DNA of 64,000 nucleotides from Hofstenia miamia (Eukaryota > Xenacoelomorpha > Acoela > Hofsteniidae). This document shows, in pieces, positions 47,397-58,616 of this stretch; the stretch's first letter is position 1, and each line of letters begins with the position of its first letter. The notes beneath the pieces are model-generated. The model had not been told where the DNA came from and searched no databases. It saw nothing but the letters and a program-made list of their open reading frames with translations. The stretch spans positions 524,727 to 588,726 of the forward strand of contig CABFPE010000117.1 of NCBI GenBank assembly GCA_900660155.1, given 5' to 3'. The translations under genes were made by a program, and so were the position numbers.

Positions 47397-49854
47397 CCCA
47401 AACTATTTATAATACATCATGTGAACAAAGTTTAAAGTGTTAGGGTCCTGGCCATTTTGCAGTAGGCTTAGAAATCTACTCCTCTTTTGAGAATTTGACT
47501 TTTGCATCTGATAGATCCTTGTCCTATACCTTTAGGTTTTTCTAACCCCCTGAATAGTCGTTGAGATATGATCAATCATGAAACATGAAAAATGTGAGGA
47601 ATAGACAATGAATATAATTTTAGGGTTTAATCTAAATACCCTCTGGAACCTAACCTTCTGGAACTTTGCTCCTGCCAACAATTCTCAATTTTCTGAATTC
47701 GGGATCAAAAAGTCAAATCAAAAAAATTTTTTTTTCAGCTTTGAGCTATATAACGATCACTCCTTACCTATTCCTCACTTTTGTACATTTTGATTGACAT
47801 TACAATTACCTTGGCCTCTGGGTTATAACCTGACCTTTTATGACAATCTCTAACGCTCAAAGTCTATAAAATATTGTTTCGGTTTAAGGCTTAGATTTAG
47901 ATTTAAGGTTTAGATTAGGAAATATCAATTTGGACTTAAGCAACCTAAGTGTGCAGGATATACTTAAGTTATTGAAGGATATAGCCAAATAACAATTATG
48001 GAAGCAAAAGCATATGATGTACGCATACTATTGGAAGATTTGCCACAATGCTATACCTAAATTGTTGGCAAATTCCAGTAATTCTAATCCAATATATTCA
48101 ACTACGTTATATGTTGCAAGCATTTAATTATGTTTACTATGTTCAGTAAGCATCGACTCTTGTTGCAAATTATAAAGAAATAAACTCAATTAATTGCATG
48201 CAAAAATATTTAAATACAAATGCAATAAAAAGCAATTATGATGCTTTAGAAATTTACCCCGAAAAGGGCTTGCTCATTTTCCCAATATACAATGATGAAA
48301 TTATACTGCATATAGTACGATATAGTAGATGCGAAAAACCAACAAGGTGTGAAATATCCTAGTGGGTATGGCTTTTCAAAGTAGCCCAAGTGAATAATAA
48401 CTGAAATTTAGGATAAAAGCTTATTTTGCCGGAAAACATTATTTTTTGTTGTTCTCTTTCCGAATAGTGGTCGACCTGTTCCCCTTCCATATATATATAT
48501 AGATTAAAATGTTGCTGAATGGTGAGTATAATACAAGATAACTCAAACAACAAGCGCCTTCAGCTGGCAGTTTTCGTCATATTTAAGTCTAGTTTGGCAC
48601 TATTCGTTTATTAGTTATAAGAAAATTATTGCATTATTGATCGTTTATCAATAATAGGTAAATTTCATGTTTTAGTAGTTCACACCTGGATCAAAGCACC
48701 TTTTAGTATAAGGAAATTGAAATTCACAGAAGAGAAGCTTCAATTTTGTATATTTTGTCAGTACTTAATTATTTACGTTAATTTCTGCGTTAATTCTCAA
48801 TCTCCAATATTCTGTATTTTACGTCATCGTGTACTCAAAACTAGTGCGGGAAGCAAATCGGGTTGCGGGTCGCAGTTGATTTATAATTATTAGGGTGAAT
48901 GAACACTAACAGATTTATATAACAATTTAAGAAGTCAAACTATTGAATTTTAGAAATTCTTAAAGATTTCAAATTTTTTGTATTGTTTATTGTAATATTA
49001 ATAAAAGAAGTTAACCTTAAAAAGCATATCGTCAATTTTAAGGTTCAACCGTTTTTCACACTTGCAAAGAATTTTCTCCAAGCCTATTAGCAAATTTAAA
49101 AAACTTTAATGCAAAGTTAAAAATTTCTTTTAAAGATTATAGCTGTGCTGAATTTGTTCCTAAGATTAACAATATTTATTTGAAAATTTCGAATTTTTGA
49201 AAACGATTTAAGTTCTCTCCATGCCTAGTATCATGTATTTATAAAGATTTGAGCTCATGGAAGCAACAAAGAATTTTTTATTGTTACTTGATATGTACAA
49301 AGATATCCAAAACCCATTGAGTCAGAAGTCATGGGGCCGAGGTTTTTCAAGTGCTTTTATGGATTATAAAAATTATTTCTAATTCTGCTATGTTCCTTCA
49401 TAATGTTTATCCTTGTATTTTTGTTAATATTATTGCCCATTTTTTTTAACTGTTAAAAAAATTATAAACTTGCAACCGTAGCATCTTTAAATTAACCAAG
49501 ACATTGGCATTGCTCCTAAAAAAATAAGTAGTAGGCAAAGAAAGGGATATTAAGCTTCAAATATCAACATAGCACTTTTTGATGTAACATTTTTTGGAAC
49601 CAAATGATATCTTCATACATTTTGAAGAAATATTGGGGGAATGTTGTAGTAATGGGATTTTAATATTATCCAGACCAAAACCTTGTTTGGAACTTTTCTA
49701 ACAGTTATGTGAACATGAGAATGGGAAAGATATAGATACATAAACATTTTTCTTAAGGTTTAATTATTAATGTGCAAAGAACGTTTCTTTTTATCATGTA
49801 AGATATCTTTTTTGTATCAGCACTCTTTCTTTGAACGGATAGGGTTTGATCGCG
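47397..49854. other. AT-rich stretch, nothing recognised
   Basis: A GC-richer spot at 48846-48880 (GCGGGAAGCAAATCGGGTTG...) resembles the motif at 49855-49940 and may be its distant partner. No gene supported. Confidence 0.4.
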
Positions 49855-49938
49855 GGTAAATATTGGAGGAGTTGGATCGCGGGTCACTGATAGACGGTTC
49901 AGGTGGCGGGTCAAAAAAGTGACACGTCTCCAACCCTG
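49855..49938. mobile_element. hAT-like terminus
   Basis: Repeated GCGGGT words end in GACACGTCTCCAACCCTG; reversed, CAGGGTTGGAGACGTGTCA is a plausible hAT end. Similar GCGGGTCGCAGTTG wording about 1 kb upstream may mark the other side, but a clean inverted partner was not found. Confidence 0.35.
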
Positions 49939-50698
49939 CTCAAAATCACAAAAATTTAACTAAAGCATTCAAAAGCAGATGTTTGAATCTCATGAATCTT
50001 ACAGTATCAACAAGTGTTTCATTTATCAAAAAGCATGATTTTAAAAAAGATTTTTCTAACTCAAATGTTTTTGCGGCTCGTTTCGTTCTTACTCCATGAG
50101 TATTGATTTTAGAAAAGCCTTAACCCACCTCGCCTCGGCCTTTCGAGTACCACCAACCATATGGATTTACCAGTCTCAATTCCATCTCTAGTATATAGAG
50201 GAATGCACTGAATAAAGTAAATAAGCAAAGGAATATGGAAAGTATGAGCTTTAATGTTGCCCTCATTAGCTGGAAAAATGAGTATGTATATGTGGTCCAA
50301 GATGAATCAAATTTCAAATAATACGTCTAGAAACGCAGGGTACTTAAACTAATTTGGAGCTCTCTTACATGTACAAAATAAATTACATATTAATACAGCC
50401 TAAAGCAATTGTAAGAAAATGGGACATAAACACTGTGACCAAATTTGTGAAATTGAATCTTTCGTGTACGAAGTTGAATTTCTCTTGTATTGCAATTGTA
50501 GAATCTATATAGAGTTTTGAATTTGAAGAACAATTGTATACTCTTAATTACTCCAAAAGGTTCCAGTGCAGTTTTATGTAATTATTTCAGTTAACTGTAT
50601 GTATTTTAAGTACTGTAGAGTTATGCGGGAAAAAATAGTCCCATGGAATTTAGCAATCAAATTATTATGTGCTGTTACATAGGACTAACTATTTCAGT

Positions 50699-50929
50699 TA
50701 GGGATATGACCGAATCCGGTATCCGGATCAGATAAAATCAGTAATTGCACAACCGTATCCCGATGTCCGGTAAAATTTAACTTGTTTACCGGATTTTACC
50801 GGATAACATATTCTGAGATAAAACTTGATTTAAGAATGGAGTTTTCGAGGAAACGATATTTTTCCATGATATGGAAGTTTTCAACAATGAAATTATCCGG
50901 TATGCGGTATATTCAATTCACTACCCCTA
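50699..50929. mobile_element. hAT-type MITE with 8-bp target duplication
   Basis: A 231-bp element has ends TAGGGATATGA and, reversed, TAGGGGTAGTGAA. It is flanked by ATTTCAGT (50691-50698) and ATTTGAGT (50930-50937), an 8-bp duplication with one change. Its interior repeats TATCCGG/CCGGTA words (ATCCGGTATCCGGATC, TACCGGATTTTACCGG). There is no coding capacity. The 8-bp duplication and the TAGGG end support hAT. Confidence 0.7.
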
Positions 50930-50937
50930 ATTTGAGT

Positions 50938-52384
50938 TCCACTGGGACTAAAATGGGTCTGTGACTTACGGATTTCAGGATACTAGTACATATTGCCAAT
51001 TTTGTCCAAAATAAAAATTATCTCGTGGGACCAGAAAATTTCATGTGGTTAGGATATGACAGGATTAAAGGCAGAAATAAATTATAAAATGATTTAATTC
51101 TATAATTAGCAAACTCAAATTTAAATTTCAAGTCCAGTTGTTAAAGTTGGTATCTCTCCTTTTACATTAAAGAACAAAATATTAACATATTTAATTTCAA
51201 TACTGCTCTAGATTTTATAAAATTCCTTACGATGCTAATTATTTCGAAATATATTGGTGATTATCTAAATTATTCCGATTTGTCAATTATTGTATGCAAA
51301 AATACACGAACATGATGTAGGACAAACTTCAATATAAATTGTCTTATGTAAAATTCAAATTTAGTATCAGTTTAAACTAAGACAACCATGGCCTACTAAA
51401 TATTATTTTAGTTTTTATTTCCGTGATATTGCATTGGATATCATTGAACAAGACTGGTAAAGTAAGTATCATAAATTTTATTTCACTGAACTAAGATAAT
51501 CTAGACTTTTGTAGAAGTAAAAATGAAAGACCTAAGCAGATAATAATTTTAAAAATAGGAGAATGTTAAGTAATTGTTTAAATCCTCTGAAATTAAAAAT
51601 TACAACAATCAAGAAAAAAAATTCAAGTTTTACATTTTGGTCTCTATTTTGAAAGAGTCAAATTTGTGAAGGTATATCGACATCAGAAGTAAACATCTTC
51701 AATATTTGATTGTCTGACTCAAATCTAGGATTGAAAACTTTGAAATTCTTGCCAGGATTTATTGATTGAGGAATCTAAAAAGCGGTTATAAATGTAAATA
51801 GGCAGATACATGTATATGTAGGATAAAAATAATATTCAAATTCGTGAATACAAGGACCTCACACTGTGCCTGGACGGGACTTGGGTGGTCTATTGACATA
51901 TAATTGAGGTTAATTGGTTCTGCAATGGGTCCTAGACTGATTTATTATCTTAAAACTAAAAATATAAAGAGTTTGAATGTTTTTGCCAACATCAGAATTT
52001 CCATTGAAAAAAGTTAATATTTTAGTATACTTCATACATAGAAAAATTTTCACGACAAATTTTGACCATAATAGGGAAGCAAACTTAGCATAGAAGTTAT
52101 TTTTTGTGGTTGGAGCTCTTTGCTTGACAGTAGCCGCCCGCGATACTAAAGCAGTTGCTCGCTGTAAAATTTTTATAATATATAGTATCGCCTCGAAGGT
52201 TTTTTCCGATGTATATTTTGCATATATAAAGTTTCTTTCGGGCGATACTATATATATTTCGTTTTTTAAATTTCTTATAAATGCTTATAAATGGTTTTCA
52301 GTTCTCTACTCTATTAATCCATCAAAAATAATTATGTTTTAATGGACCAACTTTAATTATTAAAGACCATTTTAAATACGAAGT
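50938..52384. other. AT-rich spacer with a dispersed repeat piece
   Basis: 51903-51939 is an inverted relative of 59902-59945 (GTCTAGGACCTATTG... and AACCTCAAnTGGTTC words). Nothing coding recognised. Confidence 0.4.
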
Positions 52385-52500
52385 CGTTCTTCCCCATCCA
52401 CCTTATTCCCCCAACATAAGTTCTTTTTACTTTTACCTGTTCCATCTGATGAAGGATTCAATAAGAAAACAAGATTACAGTAGTAAAAAATTGTGAGCGC
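52385..52500 (+). mobile_element. mariner transposase C-terminal relic
   Basis: The plus strand reads VVLPHPPYSPNISSFYFYLF, then HLMKDSIRKQDYSS. This matches HPPYSPDLAPSDFxLFPxLK and the GxxF block at the end of mariner transposases. A short fragment without ends; the sequence to about 52620 may continue the tail. Confidence 0.6.
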
Positions 52501-53166
52501 TTTGAATCAGCGGTTTGTCACTAAACCAAATGGTTCTTTTCGAAAGCGTTCCAAATTCTTCCGGAACGGTGGCAAAGTTGTATCAACGTTTCTGGGGCCT
52601 ATTTCAGCCACTTACGACAAACAAACTAATTGAAACGTTTGTTTGTAGCACATGCTTTATCCCGTTATCATGTTTCAGGTATAAAAATGATAAAGAAACT
52701 ACTAGTTTTCAATATCATACTTAATTAGCCAAAATATACATCGGAAAAAACTTTCGAGACTACTATATAATATGCATCACATTTCTTATAGTTTATATGT
52801 ACTTATAACAACATACCAATGAATGTGTTAAAATCCCAGGATTTCTAAATTCTTTTTCGTCTTGGCAAAAATTGGATGAGAATATGAACAATACACAGCT
52901 TGGGACTTTAAAGCCACAATGGAATGTTTGGGTTTAAGAGTCAATAAGATATTTAAAAAAGAGTTCGGCAAGGATCGAGGGGCCTACTGTCAGTCGGGTC
53001 ACGATCTGTCCACGAATACACAATGTGCCTATTCCAACTATATAAATATGATCTACAGCCGCTCAGAGGAGTAATTAATTAACAATATTCTATTGAGGAT
53101 GCGCCTACGTATAAATTGATAAGAGAGTTAATTAAACTAACGCTTCTCAATTTCATATTCCCACTT

Positions 53167-53294
53167 GGTTAGACTATGTGATTGGTCACGCGTGATCTGT
53201 CAGATTTTGACAAAATCGCACTTCTAACCACCGAGATAATTAACGATGTGACATGTTTTGTAATTTTTGTTGCTACCAATCACGTAGTCTAACC
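53167..53294. mobile_element. short MITE-like inverted repeat element
   Basis: 128 bp bounded by GGTTAGACTATGTGATTGGT and, reversed, GGTTAGACTACGTGATTGGT (one mismatch in 20). Non-coding. No clear target duplication, so the superfamily is open. Confidence 0.6.
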
Positions 53295-54383
53295 GTAACC
53301 TTACAAAATATAACAATGTAGCAACTTGGATCGGGTTAAACTATCTTTATCCATTTACAGCCCTGATTTAAATATATATATATATATCCACCCAGCAGTC
53401 ACATTTACACCGCCGTTTTAGTAACCTTACATCTAATCCTTTCAAAAAGCAAAAGTTGTATTGAAAATTTTGAATAATATTCCGATAAGGGAAGTGATCC
53501 AAATTCAATACATTAACAAGTGAAAATGAAGCCGTAAAAAACAATTCTAGTATTAAATGTCTTCATACGCTTAATAAATTTATTTGAATAGATATATTTG
53601 AAGAAATGTGCTGAACCTAAATGTGTCAAAGTTATTTGTAATAATATTTGCTGAAAAAATACGCCTTTAACGTAAACTTCATCTTTAACGAATTTATTTT
53701 GAGTGTAAGATTTGGTTTACGGTCATGTTAACGTAAAACACCATTTGTTAACGGTGTTGTTAACGTATTGAATTTGGATCATTTCCCTAAATGTGAAAAT
53801 CTTTTCAAGTTTTACAGCATAATTTGAATTGCTATTTTTCTATTCGTATATTATCAGAGTTGTCTTTTTCTATTTCCTTGAAAAATTGAATTTCTTCTGC
53901 ATTATGATTATGATTTATCATTTGTAGCATAATCGGCATCAATTTGTTGATTACAAGTAGAACACGTGGCTCTCATCATTAAATTCGTTCCTGTCCAATT
54001 TTTCATTGTCGGAAAAGGATGCCCAAAATTTTTAGTCTAGGGATCCCAGCAGAGATCCTAGGGTTAAACACTATTACCTTTAGCCAATTTTACTTATTAT
54101 TACCTCACTAATTATGATTTAAAATGGCTATAAACGGGGAGTGAACATGGACAATTTTGCTCACATTATTGAAATTTTATAAACCTTATAGTATATTTAA
54201 TATTGGCTATTTTTGAATCATGCAATTCATATTCATATTGCTTCGAAACGATATTGTCATATAAACTGTGATTTATCAATATTTATGCTAGAGTGATAAA
54301 GCATATAAGATTAAATATTTTTGTCCCTAAGAACGTTTTTAAGGGATGAATAGATGTTTTGCACAGCTAACACGTTTTAGTGT
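53295..54383. other. AT-rich spacer
   Basis: A (TA)n tract at about 53373-53387 is followed by CACCCAGCAGTCAC, which recurs at 57843. No gene supported. Confidence 0.4.
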
Positions 54384-54413
54384 TTATATAACCGGAGACC
54401 AAGCAAATTTAGG
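54384..54413 (-). CDS. candidate last exon of the knuckle-repeat gene
   Basis: After AGAAATTTTCAG, a phase-0 segment reads PKFAWSPVI and then TAA. It fits the phase-0 donor at 54621, with a 208-nt intron. The acceptor is good, but a 30-nt exon can easily occur by chance. Confidence 0.3.
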   Translation of the reverse strand, partial: PKFAWSPVI

Positions 54414-54621
54414 CTGAAAATTTCTATGTTAATCCTTAATTGGATGATCCCAATGACTTGGCAGAAGCTTGGGATATTGGCCCGTAAATGCCGATTTTCC
54501 GATTCAACTCAAACTTATTTCCATGTTCGCCCTTAATTCAAAAAAATGTTTCAAATGGTATTGATTTTCATGTATTCAAATTTTCTAAAAACTATTGAAA
54601 TCTTACACAGTGGATACTCAC

Positions 54622-57315
54622 AATATGTTTGTGTTCTTTCTGCATAGTCCTTAAGGTTTTAATATCCATTCTGCGGGTCATTTTAAGATTGCGTATGGAG
54701 TTTTGACAGACGTATCCTGGTCTACTATGAAGCAATCGACATCGCTCACTGCAGGAAGTCGTTATTGAGGCAGAACGCTTTTTGTTGTGATTCAACCAAA
54801 CTTGATTAATGCTTTCCAACGCTTCTGACATGCTAGTTCCCCAATATGGAACTGGAGCTGGATCACTAGATGCACGTTGTCGAGCAGAAATCTCTCCTTT
54901 ACTGCAAACTTCGGTTTCGATTACAAATGGTTGTGTTTGCTCAGTTTCTATGCGATCTAAAAGAACAAGAACTATATTTCAAATTTTCTAACAGAGCATC
55001 CATTTCACGTCATATTATTCATTCTACGAAAGTATCTCAAGTAATTCGAATCTTTTTTACACCACTAAGCGGAGCGAAAGTGAATTGATTTTTTCAAATA
55101 AGTGTTGTGGCACGTTCAATACATGGTCTACAACAAAGTGAAATAGCTTGATTTAAACTAAAAAACTAAGTAAATAATAAACCATCGTAGATCATTTTAA
55201 AGATTTTCATGTCTTAATATAAAGCGTGTTTGAAATAGAAACATTCAATTCTTTAACAGAGCAATGACGTAATCTGTAATAGAAAACCTCACCGACAGGA
55301 ATAGACAGAAGTTGTTTTTGTAATTGATAACAAAATTTCAAATTGCAATATTTGATTTTCTCATTAATGTATTAACTTAGCGAATTTCATACCTAAGAAA
55401 TTGAAGATAATATTTATCGGATTATGAACTGAAGTAAATTTCTTCCTATGTAAAATATATGCACTAAGAATTTATCTCACAAACAACTAATTCAAATTAC
55501 ATACAAATAGAAATTACCTTCGTTAGCGGGTAAATGCTCTTCATAAAGTCTGTTTAACAAGATAAGCGATTCGTCAGAATTCTTATTATCGTTGCGTTTA
55601 ATTGAAGCATTGATAAATCTAAGTGTAATACAGCCAGATTTTAACGTATTGCATGATAAACAATGACTTTTCAAATGTTTTCCAAAGGCTAATGAAGCAA
55701 CACACGTTCCACTTTGACACGAAAAGCATTTCTGACCATGTGAAAGTAGGTTATTTAACAAACAGTGTTTGTTTTTGCAGCCACCGCAAACTGCCCTATT
55801 TCTAAATGTGGTCATCAGGCAGGTCTGTTCAACACAATACACGCAGTTTTCATTATGATTGGAGGTTATTAACAAGACACATTTTCCCATTTGGCACAAC
55901 TCACATGTGATGATATCGTGAGAAATGGTTTGCATGTAAATGCAATTGCCTTTAGAACACAACTCACATGGCGTCTTCAAATGACTATTGAGAAGATCAA
56001 GAAGACAAAGATCTTGATTCATACAAATTGAGCATTCCGAAAATTTATGCAAGTTTACAATTTCCCTGAGTGTAAAAGGCGCTAAAACGTTATTTTCTGA
56101 CTGGCACGCTTCACATGTATCGCCTTTTTTAATGTGATTCGAAAATGCACGCCTTACACATTTACCATCATATTTGCATATGTAACACTGACTACCGTTG
56201 TGAGGCAACTTAAGTGAATATAACAACTTCTGCCAATTGCATAATGCGTGACGACATTTCTTACTTTGACATCCTGTGCATGATTCCCTGAAATGTTCTT
56301 CAAATAAATATTTTTGCAAACAAGAAAATACGCCATCATTACAAGTCTTACATTTCTTAGAATCATGAAAAGAGTTCAACAAATCCAGCTTGTATGAGTT
56401 TTTACAATTCTCTTCCTTACTGCTATTTTGCCAAAGATTTGTGTACAAACATGCATCATCTGCACATAATTTACAGCTGAAGGGATCATGCATGGATTCA
56501 ATTATCTGATAAATGCAAATTCCCAAGGAACAAGCTTCGCAACTTTCATTTCTATGATCGAGATTTTTAGAGAAAAGCTTTTGGAAACAACAACCTTCCC
56601 GACAAGCGTCACATTTTGATGAACTGTGAGAAATCTTTGATAAACAATTGATGCAATTAAATTTGTTGCATTGTGGAACACATATGTCCTTCGGAAGGGA
56701 TTTCTGCAAATTCGATAGCAGGCAAGAATTGTTATTACAACCTTCACAACTTTTGTTTCTTTTGCTAGTAATATTTTCTAGAAGTTTCAAGAAACAGAAA
56801 GATTCCTTGCATGCGCAACAATTCGAAGAATCATGTGAGCCTACAAGAATCTTCCTGAGGGGATCAGAATTAATGCTACTGTTATCCATCGGAAGTCTTT
56901 TCAACACACGGGTTAAACAAGTATTCATATCGCATTTATTGCAATTTTCTGTGGCATGCGGATAATTCAGTTGAACCTTCATGCAGTCGCGTTGAACAAG
57001 GTTACAAAGATTGCACGACTCAAAGGTGTGCAGTAAATTAAAGTTCGAAACTCCACATGTGTTTTTGGCGCATGATCTGCAATTAGCCTCGTTGTGATTG
57101 TTCACTAAGAAGTTGGAAAAACATGCTCCGTTCTTGCATCCACTGCAAATTGCATCGGTTGCAATGCTTTGATAAGCATTAGACTCAATGCCATCAATTA
57201 GAGAAGCAATAGTCGTTTTTGTTCTCACACGACTGCTGTCAAATGATTCATTTAGTCTGAAAACAGGCGTTTGATGTGGAGAAGAGTCCCCATTCCCAAT
57301 CGACTTCTTAGACAT
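54622..57315 (-). CDS. tandem Cys/His-knuckle repeat protein, two exons, unknown family
   Basis: Exon A (57315-55518) starts with ATG (MSKKSIGNGDSSPHQTPVF). After a Ser/Thr-rich lead of about 60 residues it carries about 20 diverged tandem units of the form C-x2-C-x4-C, a helix-like spacer, then H-x3-6 before the next C-x2-C (for example CELCSKGNCIYMQTISH, CELCQMGKCVLLITSNH, CSICMNQDLCLLDLLNSH). Units average about 25-30 residues, and the repeated H-C-C-C set suggests one zinc per unit. HCCC spacing recalls TAZ zinc fingers, but spacing and lengths differ, and I recognise no known family. The donor GAAG|GTAATT (phase 1) joins the acceptor TTCTTTTAG|AT of exon B (54956-54622). Exon B encodes a basic region (KKRSASITTSCSERCRLLHS, LKMTRRMDIKTL) and ends at ATT|GTGAGT in phase 0. 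Together that is 711 codons without a stop. Further exon(s) follow. Confidence 0.75.
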
Positions 57316-58165
57316 GAACGGTGTGCTTTGATTTTTTGGTAAAGATTCGCGATAAGCACTTGCCTTCGTAAGGCTACTTCTGTTAAGTGCACGTATACCT
57401 AACCAACACTAGTTAAATAAATTTTGTTAATCTCAGTGAACGGGATAGTTAATTTTTTGTATTAATATACTTATTTAAAAAGCTGGATTGCAAAATTTCA
57501 CATCATTTAGAAATTTATTTAACTAAATGCCTGCAACATATGTAAACCACTTGTCCGTGTCTGCCAATTTATCGGTTTGCTGCATACTTTCTAAACAAAA
57601 ACTTTCATTATTATATAATGAATTTACGAATTCCAGAATTAGCACTTGTTTTTACAAACTAACGACAGCAGTTTTGATAAAATATATCATTAATGGAATT
57701 TATAAAATTTTCAAGCTTTTTCTGCTTATTAATCTGTTGCTGCTTGCTACACTGATGTGTCTACTACTGAATAAGTGAAAAAATTACATGGTTTTTCAAA
57801 ATAAGGTTAGCGATAATTAAACTGTTTCAATTACTTCTGAAGCACCCAGCAGTCACGGGTATGGAATATTTCCTAAAGAATTTGTTGTCAAATATTGCGA
57901 ATTTTCACTTTTAACATTTAATAACATGTAATTTAATGAATACTTGACATTAAACGTTAGCTATATGTTGCTTTATGTCAGTGTCAACATTTAGCATTTG
58001 GTATTATACTCATTAAATTTTTAGTTTTCTAAGTGAATTTCTTAGCTTAAGTCATAATAAAATAGTGGAAATGACATTTTACCTAAAGTCAACTGGCATT
58101 GCTGGCTTTGAATTGTAATTAAAATAGTAATGACGAATTCTGACTCTCTACAAACACTTTCAATA
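57316..58165. other. region upstream of the knuckle-repeat gene
   Basis: Presumably holds its 5' UTR and promoter. No specific site recognised. Contains CACCCAGCAGTCAC at 57843-57856 and a hydrophobic plus-strand frame (57527-57778) that was not accepted as a gene. Confidence 0.4.
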
Positions 58166-58272
58166 TCACAACCAAAAAATGCAGGGGTAATCTCCGTCCC
58201 AAATTTCAACGGAAAACTGCAGACACTGAGCTTTCTGACACGCATCTCCTTTGAACTGTTGGATTGCTTCAT
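58166..58272 (-). CDS. exon-like segment with two competing frames
   Basis: After a possible acceptor CAGAAATTTAG, one minus-strand frame (phase 1) reads EAIQQFKGDACQKAQCLQFS, then VEIWDGDYPCIFWL and TGA at 58166. It is rich in Cys and acidic residues and looks protein-like. The overlapping frame, starting with an ATG right at the acceptor, reads MKQSNSSKEMRVRKLSVCSF and stays open to a donor-like TTTAG|GTAAAA near 58080. Only one can be the main frame, and neither is recognised. It could be the last exon of a gene further right. Confidence 0.3.
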
Positions 58273-58495
58273 CTAAATTTCTGGTGTGATATTTATAAGC
58301 AAAAGATCTATTACAAAGTGAGTATACATGTGGCTCAAATATTGAAACCTTTTGCTAGTTTGCATAGGAGAAGTTCTTTTGTATTTAGAGATAAAGTACC
58401 TATTTAGTAATTCCAACAAATTTGAGTAAATCAGTGAATTTCTGTTGAATATATCTATGAAAGCAGTTGATAAGATGGAAGAATAACTATAGATC

Positions 58496-58535
58496 AGGTG
58501 TGTCAAACCTGGGGCTTAAGCCTCCACCCCAACCC
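58496..58535. mobile_element. hAT-like terminus
   Basis: CAGGTGTGTCAAACCTGGGG resembles the CAGGGGTGTCAAAC ends of Charlie/Tip100-type hAT elements. No partner end seen. Confidence 0.35.
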
Positions 58536-58575
58536 GCCAATATTTTGAAAAATGAAATTTATTCTTGTGAATTCA

Positions 58576-58616
58576 TTAACACTAGAAATGCGACGATAGG
58601 TCAAAATGACCTATAA
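58576..58616. mobile_element. piggyBac-like solo end
   Basis: TTAA at 58576-58579 is followed by CACTAGAAATGCGACG and the palindrome ATAGGTCAAAATGACCTAT. TTAACACTAGAA plus a GGTCA/TGACC palindrome is typical of piggyBac-type MITEs. No mirrored end nearby. Confidence 0.45.

Noticed and set aside
56154-56965. Frames inside the knuckle-repeat exon in other registers
   Set aside because: Shadows; the main frame is continuous for about 600 codons with regular Cys spacing.
57527-57778. 83-aa plus-strand frame with a hydrophobic end, possible tail-anchored protein
   Set aside because: Hydrophobicity is expected by chance in T-rich DNA; no splice, promoter or family evidence.
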